From Lachnospiraceae bacterium AC2031 (GTDB lineage: Bacteria > Bacillota > Clostridia > Lachnospirales > Lachnospiraceae), in assembly GCA_000687975.1 (NCBI GenBank), contig JIAB01000001.1:930001-994000 (forward strand): a DNA stretch of 64,000 bases, in the 5' to 3' direction. The notes beneath the pieces are model-generated. The model searched no databases and was not told the origin of the DNA. It worked only from the letters and a program-made list of their open reading frames with translations. This document shows positions 25,551 to 33,020 of the stretch, piece by piece (within the stretch, counting starts at the first letter, position 1; every line of letters starts with the position of its first letter). A program made the position numbers and the translations under genes.

Positions 25551-25586
25551 GCGTGTACTGCGATAGCAGCACACGCTTTTTTATTT
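25551..25586 (+). terminator. Intrinsic terminator after the 77-aa gene
   Basis: GCGTGT pairs with ACACGC around an inner CTGC/GCAG stem with loop GATA, followed by TTTTTTATTTT. Confidence 0.85.
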
Positions 25587-25599
25587 TATAACTATATGA

Positions 25600-26118
25600 T
25601 TAAAGCTTAATCTCTGACTTTGAACGAACTATAGCATTAAGATGCTCGATACACGACTTATCTAGATCAAGAAGATACAGAATCTGACTGTCGCCTTCAC
25701 CAGTAAAGACAGCCACTCTATACTCACCTTCGTCGGCATTTGGCTCTTCCTTACCAACATACTTCTTAACCTTGTACTTACCAATGCTTATATCATTAGC
25801 AACTCTCTCATCTGTTGCAAGAGTCAGTCTGTTGATCTTATCAGCTTCGATCATTCCAATGTTTTTTCTACGCTTCTTAGCAAGAACTCTGGCAATCTCT
25901 ATATCACCATTAGTGATGATATACTCATACTCATTGCTGAGTCCGTCCTTTGTATAAGTGATCATAAAGATTCCAATAGCCATTACTATAAAACCAATAG
26001 CTGGAATAAGAATGAAACATGGTATTGAAAAAACTACAATAAATACAGCGAGTGCAAATAGTCCTTTCGATGAACCTGGTGCCTTAGCATCTATAAGTCT
26101 TTCGTTGTATTTATCCAT
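25600..26118 (-). CDS. DUF6106-like membrane protein
   Basis: 172 residues. Two closely spaced membrane segments near the N-terminus ([20 protein letters not shown] and [14 protein letters not shown]), then a soluble beta-rich domain with [24 protein letters not shown], reminiscent of PH-like membrane-associated domains. Lachnospiraceae proteins of this type are annotated DUF6106. Its start overlaps the ispF stop by 8 bases. Function unknown. Confidence 0.75.
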   Translation of the reverse strand: MDKYNERLIDAKAPGSSKGLFALAVFIVVFSIPCFILIPAIGFIVMAIGIFMITYTKDGLSNEYEYIITNGDIEIARVLAKKRRKNIGMIEADKINRLTLATDERVANDISIGKYKVKKYVGKEEPNADEGEYRVAVFTGEGDSQILYLLDLDKSCIEHLNAIVRSKSEIKL

Positions 26119-26713
26119 TGTTTCTGCTCCTGTTTTCTTTTATTTTTTCTACCTGTTCCCTTTCACGGGATACATCATAGAGGCCTCTTCCTTCAACCTC
26201 ATCCACAATACCTGTGGTCACATTTCTATATATGTAGTTGTCTACTGTCTCAAGTAAAGCTATAGACTGACATGAGATCCCTAAGCCTTCGCCTGTAAAT
26301 CCAAGCCCCTCTTCCGTTGTAGCCTTTACATTAATTCTGTCCAGCTCTATCTCAAGAGTATCAGCTATCTTCTGTCTCATCTCAGGTATAAACCCAGCCA
26401 TCTTTGGCTTCTGGGCAATTATGGTCGCATCGATATTTCCTATGATATACGACCTGTCATCCAGCATTTTCTTTACAGCAGCCAGCAGCTTCAGACTGTC
26501 AGCTCCTTCATATTCTGGATCTGTATCAGGGAAATGCTTTCCTATATCTCCCAGTGCCGCTGCACCAAGGAGACTGTCCATTATGGCATGTACCAGACAG
26601 TCTGCATCAGAATGTCCCAGCAGTCCCTTCTCATATGGAATCGTTACACCACCAAGTATGAGAGGTCTTCCCTCAACCAGCTTGTGAACGTCATATCCCA
26701 TTCCTATTCTCAT
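26111..26713 (-). CDS. ispF: 2-C-methyl-D-erythritol 2,4-cyclodiphosphate synthase IspF with C-terminal extension
   Basis: 200 residues; the family is normally about 155-160. The core is complete: [20 protein letters not shown] with the metal-binding Asp8/His10, [38 protein letters not shown] and the C-terminal [16 protein letters not shown]. After the usual end (~residue 157) there is a charged tail of about 43 residues ([22 protein letters not shown]). It works in the MEP isoprenoid pathway. It follows a DUF308 gene by two bases and overlaps the next gene by 8. Confidence 0.95.
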   Translation of the reverse strand: MRIGMGYDVHKLVEGRPLILGGVTIPYEKGLLGHSDADCLVHAIMDSLLGAAALGDIGKHFPDTDPEYEGADSLKLLAAVKKMLDDRSYIIGNIDATIIAQKPKMAGFIPEMRQKIADTLEIELDRINVKATTEEGLGFTGEGLGISCQSIALLETVDNYIYRNVTTGIVDEVEGRGLYDVSREREQVEKIKENRSRNNG

Positions 26714-26715
26714 TA

Positions 26716-27285
26716 TTATTCCTCCCAGACCACATCCGAGCCATCATCGATATAACGACCATCGCGATATACTCGAATTACTGTGATAATATTAGATATT
26801 CCAAGGATTATCATAATCACGCCAATGATCATAACAAGAGTGCTGGCAATGTCCAGAGGGATAGCCACAAGTACGATTCCAAGAACCAGCGTGATGATAT
26901 CATTTATTATGTACTGTACAAAATGGTCGCTGCGTCCCTTTACCATATAGGCATCATGTATCCTTATGGCCGAGTTGATCAACACCATTACGCCGATAGC
27001 CTTTACAATGAACGCTGCAATGACACCAGGAAATGCTATGCATATAATTCCGAAGGCCACCAGCACTATGGCTATAGACAGGGTGATAGGTGAATAGGCC
27101 GCCAGTAATGTGCAGGCCATAACAGCACCCACGATCACAAATGCGATTCCAACCACCTTAACTGTTATACTGATTGCACTTCCAGGGAAGAACACGAAGA
27201 ATAGTCCGACGATAAGCATGATCAGCGGAACTATAAAGGACACCGCATTCTTCTGAAAGAAATCTTTAATTGATTTATTATTCAT
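26716..27285 (-). CDS. DUF308 (HdeD-like) membrane protein
   Basis: 189 residues with six hydrophobic segments (for example [20 protein letters not shown] and [20 protein letters not shown]), the repeat pattern of DUF308 proteins. Start moved from 27321 to the ATG at 27285 because GGAG lies 6 bases before it. No enzymatic motif. Role unknown; HdeD in E. coli is linked to acid resistance, but that does not transfer reliably. Confidence 0.8.
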   Translation of the reverse strand: MNNKSIKDFFQKNAVSFIVPLIMLIVGLFFVFFPGSAISITVKVVGIAFVIVGAVMACTLLAAYSPITLSIAIVLVAFGIICIAFPGVIAAFIVKAIGVMVLINSAIRIHDAYMVKGRSDHFVQYIINDIITLVLGIVLVAIPLDIASTLVMIIGVIMIILGISNIITVIRVYRDGRYIDDGSDVVWEE

Positions 27286-27356
27286 CTTATTCTCCAGCGA
27301 AAACACATTTTCAGTCACCAAGTATAGCAGAAATCAAAGGATTATGCCACATAAGA

Positions 27357-28211
27357 TTATCCAACAAATCCATCTGCCGCTACTATATCCTGAATTGCTG
27401 ACGCTACCGAGTTTTCCCAGCATGGACCAATAATGATATCAGCTGCATCCAGAGCCACCTGAGAGGAGTTCGCAACCGCGTAACCAACTCCCGCGAGACA
27501 TATCATTTCCGCATCATTATCTGCATTTCCAAAAGCGGCAACATTCTCCAAAGGAATATTCAGATAATCGCACATACGCCTGAGTCCTGGACCCTTGCCG
27601 CTCTCTCTAAATGATATCTCTATCAGTTCAGGTATCGAAGAAGTAAAGTAGATATTCTCCACTTCCTTCTTAAGTCGTCCAGTCAGTTCTTCAAAAAGGC
27701 TGGTATCAAAAACATTGTAATTCATACAGTCCAGTTCAGTTTTATGTTCTCTGATAAAGGAGCGTATGTCGTCTTCAGCACGGCGAGTCTTACGCAGGTA
27801 CTTCTTTCGATGCTCTGATATCTTATCGTTAGCTAGTAACGTATCCAGAAGACGTCTGTCGCTGTGAGGTATACCTCTTGTAAAGGCGTCAAGATATAAC
27901 GTATCCAGATAGTCATCTGCAAGAGCTACAATCTGCTCCACAGATTCAGGTTCCAGGAAGAATGCCTCCATGCACTCCTTCGTCTTAACGTTAAAGAGGT
28001 TGGCTCCATTTGAACATATAGCATAGTTCACTCCCGGAATATCCAGAAGGTCCTCTGGAAGTGAATAGAAGGAACGTCCACTGGCGATAACCGGCTCTAT
28101 CCCAGCCTCTGCAGCCGCAATAAAAGCTTCTCTGGTTTCAGGAGCCAACTTGCCCTGTCCATCCAGAGCTGTATCATCCAGGTCAAATGCAAGCATCTTT
28201 ATTTTTGTCAT
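27357..28211 (-). CDS. Cof-type HAD hydrolase
   Basis: 284 residues. HAD motif I is FDLDDTALDGQGK (residues ~9-21), motif II lies in PVIASGRSFYSLP, and motif IV is GNADNDAEMICLAGVGYAVANS. The large C2 cap between motifs II and III places it in the Cof/YbiV sugar-phosphatase group. It overlaps the upstream CDP-glycerol transferase by 4 bases; the substrate may be a cell-wall precursor phosphate, but this is only suggested by position. Confidence 0.88.
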   Translation of the reverse strand: MTKIKMLAFDLDDTALDGQGKLAPETREAFIAAAEAGIEPVIASGRSFYSLPEDLLDIPGVNYAICSNGANLFNVKTKECMEAFFLEPESVEQIVALADDYLDTLYLDAFTRGIPHSDRRLLDTLLANDKISEHRKKYLRKTRRAEDDIRSFIREHKTELDCMNYNVFDTSLFEELTGRLKKEVENIYFTSSIPELIEISFRESGKGPGLRRMCDYLNIPLENVAAFGNADNDAEMICLAGVGYAVANSSQVALDAADIIIGPCWENSVASAIQDIVAADGFVG

Positions 28212-29359
28212 TTCATCCGCTCCACTTCTCTAATAAGTCTCTTTGTGGCCTTGCCGTCGCAGCTTCCCATATATGTCTGATAGAACTTTTCCAGTTCCTC
28301 ATCTGTGCATTTCTCTAAGTATTCCTTGTCCTCAATACACTTCAACAGTTCATCCTTCTTAGTCACAAAAGGAGCTGGGAAGCTTCTTGGATCTGCATAG
28401 AAGCCTCTTGATTTTTCATATTCCTTTATATCAGGACAGAACATGACAAATGGCTTCTTATATACCGAATAATCGAAGAGAATTGAGGAATAATCTGTCA
28501 CCAGCACATCAATAGCTGGAAGCAGTTTATCTGTAGAAATCTCTTTATATCTCTTATCAAAATATTTTGGATATACACTCCTCATCAGCGGATGAGGTCT
28601 TACGATAAGATATATATCGTCCAGCTTAGCAAATTCCTTGTCCAGTCCCATCTCAAGACCAGGAGCCTTTGGAGAAGCTGCATTTCCTGAGAAGGACGGA
28701 GCATATAGAACTACTCTCTTGCCCTTTGCTTCTGGGTATATCTTTTCAAAGCGGACCTTACATTTAGCCTGCCACTTTTTATCAAAATATATATCTGTTC
28801 TTGGAAGTCCCAGCGGCTTCGTAATTCCCGCAGGAAGATGCAGAGCCTTCTTCCAATAATTCACGCAGATAGGAGCACTTACTGTAACAAGGTCATAGTT
28901 GGCTGTGACATTTCCCTTGTAAGCCTTAGGGATATCATCAAGTGTGTCGTATCCCATCTTCTTAAGCAGTCCGCCTGAATGCCAGAGCTGTATAACCTTG
29001 GTCTCATCACGCTTCTTACAGGAGGACACAGGAAGAAAATAGCTGCAGATATAAACATAACCTGCAGCTGCATAATCCTTCATAAAAGACTTCATAAAAC
29101 TGATACTCTCAGGCCAGGACATATCCTTTATATCTCTTACATAAAGGGTTATATCTTTTCCAGAAGCCTTTAATTCGTCATATACCGCCATCATGCTGTT
29201 AGGAAGGGTGTTGCTATGCATCTCTGCAAAGATCACCTTATTCTTATCCACCTTAGTGTGCGCCACAGCCTTTTTATAGACCTTAGGCAGCATGTGGTTC
29301 TGGACATATGACTTTATATGCTGTTTTAAAACGAATCCTATACTTTTCATATCACTCAT
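28208..29359 (-). CDS. CDP-glycerol glycerophosphotransferase family protein (TagB/TagF type)
   Basis: 383 residues. The C-terminal catalytic half has the family pattern: VIQLWHSGGLLKKMGYD, GLPRTDIYF, VVLYAPSF, YLIVRPHPLM and LVTDYSSILFDYSVYKKPF. This family transfers polyol-phosphate units to make or prime teichoic acids at the inner membrane face. TagF polymerases are larger, so a TagB-like single transfer is more likely. It overlaps by 8 bases the gene for a membrane coiled-coil protein upstream. Confidence 0.88.
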   Translation of the reverse strand: MSDMKSIGFVLKQHIKSYVQNHMLPKVYKKAVAHTKVDKNKVIFAEMHSNTLPNSMMAVYDELKASGKDITLYVRDIKDMSWPESISFMKSFMKDYAAAGYVYICSYFLPVSSCKKRDETKVIQLWHSGGLLKKMGYDTLDDIPKAYKGNVTANYDLVTVSAPICVNYWKKALHLPAGITKPLGLPRTDIYFDKKWQAKCKVRFEKIYPEAKGKRVVLYAPSFSGNAASPKAPGLEMGLDKEFAKLDDIYLIVRPHPLMRSVYPKYFDKRYKEISTDKLLPAIDVLVTDYSSILFDYSVYKKPFVMFCPDIKEYEKSRGFYADPRSFPAPFVTKKDELLKCIEDKEYLEKCTDEELEKFYQTYMGSCDGKATKRLIREVERMK

Positions 29360-29984
29360 TATTTATGATATCTTCGATAGAAGGGCCGCTGATTCCGATA
29401 ACATTTTGATTGTTACGCTGAGCAGCCTCGTTCACCTCAGTAACTGTAACCTGAGTTGCATTAGTGACTGATGCTGTATCAGTGGTTACACTGTCAGGAA
29501 TAGACATACCGCCACTTTCCACAGTCTTCTTCAGTATCTCAACCTCTGATGCCAGATTATCAATAGTTGTCTGCAGTGTTACCTGGGAATCTTCATACTC
29601 TGAATTCTTTGTGCTGAGAGCGTCCTTCTCCAGTCTCAGATTCTCTATCTCATTGTTCTTGGTAGAGATTGTCTGATTATAGGAGGCCTCCATCTCACGG
29701 AGCTTCTCCTGGTAGTCCTGCTTGATTTCTGGCATAACAAGGAAGTAGAACACAGCAACACCTAGCAGCATACCAGCCAGCATATAGATATTTGAAAATC
29801 TAGCCAGGCTCTGCTCCTTGTATTTCTTCATTCTGAGACTTCTGGTCTTTGGAGGTTCATCCGGAACTATCTTTCTTGCCGGACGTCTGGTCTCTTCCTC
29901 GATACCATAGTACTCTTCAGTCTCTTGTTCTATGTCCTCGTCATAGATACCATTTATTAACTTCTCATCTTCTTCTTTTGACAT
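29352..29984 (-). CDS. Single-pass membrane protein with extracytoplasmic coiled coil
   Basis: 210 residues. An acidic N-terminus (EEDEKLINGIYDEDIEQE) is followed by a basic stretch, one membrane helix at ~67-86 (MLAGMLLGVAVFYFLVMPEI), a heptad-rich coiled coil at ~88-155 (KLREMEASYNQTIST, SEVEILKKTVESG) and a Ser/Thr/Asn-rich tail. Position next to the CDP-glycerol transferase suggests a cell-envelope role. No known family recognised; such proteins are often annotated as hypothetical in Lachnospiraceae. Confidence 0.75.
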   Translation of the reverse strand: MSKEEDEKLINGIYDEDIEQETEEYYGIEEETRRPARKIVPDEPPKTRSLRMKKYKEQSLARFSNIYMLAGMLLGVAVFYFLVMPEIKQDYQEKLREMEASYNQTISTKNNEIENLRLEKDALSTKNSEYEDSQVTLQTTIDNLASEVEILKKTVESGGMSIPDSVTTDTASVTNATQVTVTEVNEAAQRNNQNVIGISGPSIEDIINNE

Positions 29985-30002
29985 ATTACACCTAAGATTT
30001 AT

Positions 30003-30030
30003 CCGCCACTGAGAACCGTCCCTACTGGCC
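30003..30030. repeat. Dispersed repeat, GAACCGTCCCC family, copy 3 (degenerate)
   Basis: CCGCCACTGAGAACCGTCCC then TACTGGC. It overlaps the last codons and stop of folC, so the repeat supplies the C-terminal residues of the protein. The core GAGAACCGTCCC is identical to copies at 22326 and 59974. Confidence 0.65.
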
Positions 30031-31317
30031 GTCCCACTGACTGATTATTTCACCGACCATGTAGAGGGAACCCACCGCCACAAGAAGGGTGTCGTCCGTA
30101 AGCTCTTCCATAGCCATATTCCAGGCTCTTTCTATACTATGGGTACCAACCACATGCTTTTCAGGTGGAAGGTACTTCTGAAAGAGACCTATAAGCTCAC
30201 CTGCATCCTTCTTTCTGTCGGAATTCAGTTCGCTCACATAAACATCTTCTATGCTGAGTCCACCAGTTGAGAACTGCTTCGCAAGTATCCGAATTATTGA
30301 CTCATAATTCTTATCACTGGACACAGCAAAAAGGATGCTGATTTTTTTCATACCCGTTTTATAACACAATGCTCGCACAGATTCAACCAGTCTGAGTATG
30401 GCATCCTCGTTATGCGCACCGTCTATTATAACATTTTCTTTTAAAAACTCCATCCTTCCCGGGAAGAAAAAGGAGTCAAATGTCTTCTTCAGGAGTTCAT
30501 TATATCTAAGATCGTACTGCTCCTGCTTAGGATTATTGAAGCCCATCATGGTTGTGGCTTCAATAACTGTATGGGCATTATCCTTCTGATAGAGTGCCGG
30601 GAAGGAATCAATCTTTTCCAGAACCTCATCAGTAAGAAAGGCCTTATGTTCTTCAATATACTCCCGAACATTTACAAAGGGAGTAAAGGTATCCGCTGCC
30701 TTTTTGAATATAACCTCATCCGCAATATCACTGCCTGTATTATACACTACAGGAATCTGAGGCTTGATGATGCCCGCTTTTTCCCAGGCAATTTCTTCTA
30801 TGGTGTTGCCCAGATACTGCATGTGATCCAGGCCAATGGATGTAATGATACTAAGCTCAGGCTCTACCACATTTGTAGCATCAAGTCTGCCACCCAGCCC
30901 CGTCTCTAGCACCACATATTCGCATCCCATTTCAGCAAAATATACACATGCCATAACAAACAGGAATACATACTGTGGTGGATCCATATCCAGTACATCG
31001 TCCCTAATGGTACTAAAGATATGCACCATTTCGTCATCACTGATATCTGAGCCATCTATAGACATTCTCTCATTTATCCGAACCAGATGGGGAGATATGA
31101 AAAGGCCCGTCCTGAATCCTTCTTCGTGAAGGAAGATAGACATCATCTTCGCAACGGAGCCCTTACCATTAGTTCCAGCTATATGAACCGACTTAAACTT
31201 TTGGTGAGGATTCCCCAGTTTTTCCAGTATTTTCAGTGTTTTCTCCATGTTGTCACCAGGAACGAACTTCGGAATACTGGATATTATAGATACCATTTCA
31301 TCGTAACTTGTTGTCAT
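30022..31317 (-). CDS. folC: Folylpolyglutamate synthase/dihydrofolate synthase FolC
   Basis: 431 residues, standard length. ATP-dependent ligase of the Mur family. P-loop VHIAGTNGKGSVAKM (~44-58), HLVRINERMSIDG, ETGLGGRLDATNVV and GLDHMQYLGNTIEEIAWEKAGIIK are diagnostic; the C-terminal domain has DGAHNEDA. Adds glutamates to folates; whether it also makes dihydrofolate is not decidable from sequence. It follows the ABC permease gene by 17 bases. Confidence 0.95.
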   Translation of the reverse strand: MTTSYDEMVSIISSIPKFVPGDNMEKTLKILEKLGNPHQKFKSVHIAGTNGKGSVAKMMSIFLHEEGFRTGLFISPHLVRINERMSIDGSDISDDEMVHIFSTIRDDVLDMDPPQYVFLFVMACVYFAEMGCEYVVLETGLGGRLDATNVVEPELSIITSIGLDHMQYLGNTIEEIAWEKAGIIKPQIPVVYNTGSDIADEVIFKKAADTFTPFVNVREYIEEHKAFLTDEVLEKIDSFPALYQKDNAHTVIEATTMMGFNNPKQEQYDLRYNELLKKTFDSFFFPGRMEFLKENVIIDGAHNEDAILRLVESVRALCYKTGMKKISILFAVSSDKNYESIIRILAKQFSTGGLSIEDVYVSELNSDRKKDAGELIGLFQKYLPPEKHVVGTHSIERAWNMAMEELTDDTLLVAVGSLYMVGEIISQWDGQ

Positions 31318-31334
31318 CTTTTTTCTTTTCTTAT

Positions 31335-32144
31335 TTAAGCTTTCTTTAGACTGTTCTTTTCTTCTCGCTCAAGGCGATCAACTGCAAACACATATGTTGC
31401 TACAAAGAAGATCAGATTAATAAGCATCGGTCCTATAACCTCGCTATAATCAGATCTATAATCATATACAAAGGTCAGAAGATATGTTGGCAGGTACTTA
31501 CCAATTGGCAGGTAGTTCATTATATCAGGAACGAACATAACCGTGCCGATCATTGAGATAGCCGCAACAACTCCGTTTTTAAACCAGGTTGCAAAAAGAA
31601 ATGTGAAATCCAGAATAAAGAATACATTAAGGCCGTGCAGTATTGCAAGGAATAAGGCATTGCCAAATGTCATATCTCTTTCGAAGATTGCATTTGCAAC
31701 GAAGTAATAAAGCATGTAGGTTACAAATACTGAAATGCCTGCAAGACTGCCGTAAACAATACATTTACTGGTAAGGAAATCGCGTCCCTTATAGCCCATC
31801 TCCCTTGGAAGAATCCATTTGCCATTCTTCTGCTCCTTAGGAATGATATTGTTGCAGACCAGTATTGTGATAAGGCTGTAAAAAAATCCAATGTAGTATG
31901 AGAATACTCCAAGACTTCCGCCTACCTTACGAGGGTAGAGAGTTATCATCATGCTCTCCAGTGACTCTATGTCGAAGTTTGGAAGCTCGTAAGCCAGATA
32001 ATCTGGAATGTCAGTAAAGAGAAGGGTAAATCCCATGATCATCACTCCAATTCCCAGAGCAAGAAGCGCGAAAAGGATTACCTTTCCAGTCCTCAGAGTC
32101 TCCTTAATATCTTTCTTTATACAACATTTAATTCCCATCATCAT
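31335..32144 (-). CDS. ABC-2 type transporter permease
   Basis: 269 residues with six hydrophobic segments. The start is the ATG at 32144, 7 bases after GGAGG and overlapping the ATPase stop as ATGA; the longer frame would use a GTG. Typical ABC-2 form: N-terminal amphipathic segment (CCIKKDIKETLRTGKVILFA), a large extracellular loop, then a helix cluster. Pairs with the ATPase at 32141-33001. Substrate unknown; export or stress resistance are possibilities. Confidence 0.85.
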   Translation of the reverse strand: MMMGIKCCIKKDIKETLRTGKVILFALLALGIGVMIMGFTLLFTDIPDYLAYELPNFDIESLESMMITLYPRKVGGSLGVFSYYIGFFYSLITILVCNNIIPKEQKNGKWILPREMGYKGRDFLTSKCIVYGSLAGISVFVTYMLYYFVANAIFERDMTFGNALFLAILHGLNVFFILDFTFLFATWFKNGVVAAISMIGTVMFVPDIMNYLPIGKYLPTYLLTFVYDYRSDYSEVIGPMLINLIFFVATYVFAVDRLEREEKNSLKKA

Positions 32145-33001
32145 AAGCACACCTCCTTGAAGATATCATCAAGTGAGAAGGATGCACTGCTGATGGATGT
32201 TATCTCCTGCTGCAGCTTGCCAAGTCCTTCAAGTACGCTTTGCTGACTCTTTAGTTTATTTGATTTATCAAGAGTTATCTTTATCTTGCAAGGCTCCTCA
32301 ACTATAAGCTCTGGAGCATATTTACGAAGAAGTTCAAGATCCGGCTCCTTTGCAAAGCAGACCGTCATAACAGAAGCACTCTGGCGACTCTCAGCAATAT
32401 CAACCTCTCGAACTATCTCACCCTGACTAAGGAAACCTGCCCTGTCGCAGATACTATCCATATCAGCAAGGATATGAGTAGAAAGAATTATGGTCTTTCC
32501 TGCAGCCTTAAGCTTAAGCAGAATATTTCTTACGTCCGCACGTCCAGCAGGATCCAGAGCACTGGTAGGCTCATCAAGAAGGATCACATCCGGATCATTT
32601 ACCAGAACCGCTGCGATTCCCAGTCTCTGTTTCATACCTCTGGACATAGTCTTAATACGAAGACCTGCCGCAAGACCAACCGTCTTAAGCAGCCCATCAC
32701 GTCTCTGGGGATTACTGTCCATAAGCAGAAAGTCCAGATACTCATCAGTAGTCAGGTAATCAAAGAAGTTTGGAAGATCAGGAAGATATCCAACTGAAGC
32801 ACCCTTCCCGCTGGATTTTCCCATATCCACAGTTCCTCCGTTAGCTTCCAGAAGTCCTGTCATAATATTCATAAGCGTAGTCTTGCCGGCTCCATTTTTC
32901 CCGATAAGACCGTATATAGTCCCCTCCTCAATTTGGAAGGATACCCCCTTTAGAACCTCGTTAGCCCCAAAGGTTTTCCTAATACCATCAACCTTTACCA
33001 A
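32141..33001 (-). CDS. ABC transporter ATP-binding protein
   Basis: 286 residues. Walker A GLIGKNGAGKTTLMN, signature MSRGMKQRLGIAAVL, Walker B VILLDEPTSALDP and the H-loop STHIL are present. The MSRGMKQR form of the signature is common in ABC-2 exporters. About 70 C-terminal residues follow the ATPase core, as is usual for this group. Forms a two-gene exporter with the overlapping permease gene. Confidence 0.92.
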   Translation of the reverse strand: MVKVDGIRKTFGANEVLKGVSFQIEEGTIYGLIGKNGAGKTTLMNIMTGLLEANGGTVDMGKSSGKGASVGYLPDLPNFFDYLTTDEYLDFLLMDSNPQRRDGLLKTVGLAAGLRIKTMSRGMKQRLGIAAVLVNDPDVILLDEPTSALDPAGRADVRNILLKLKAAGKTIILSTHILADMDSICDRAGFLSQGEIVREVDIAESRQSASVMTVCFAKEPDLELLRKYAPELIVEEPCKIKITLDKSNKLKSQQSVLEGLGKLQQEITSISSASFSLDDIFKEVCL

Positions 33002-33020
33002 CTCATAACCTCCAGCAGAT

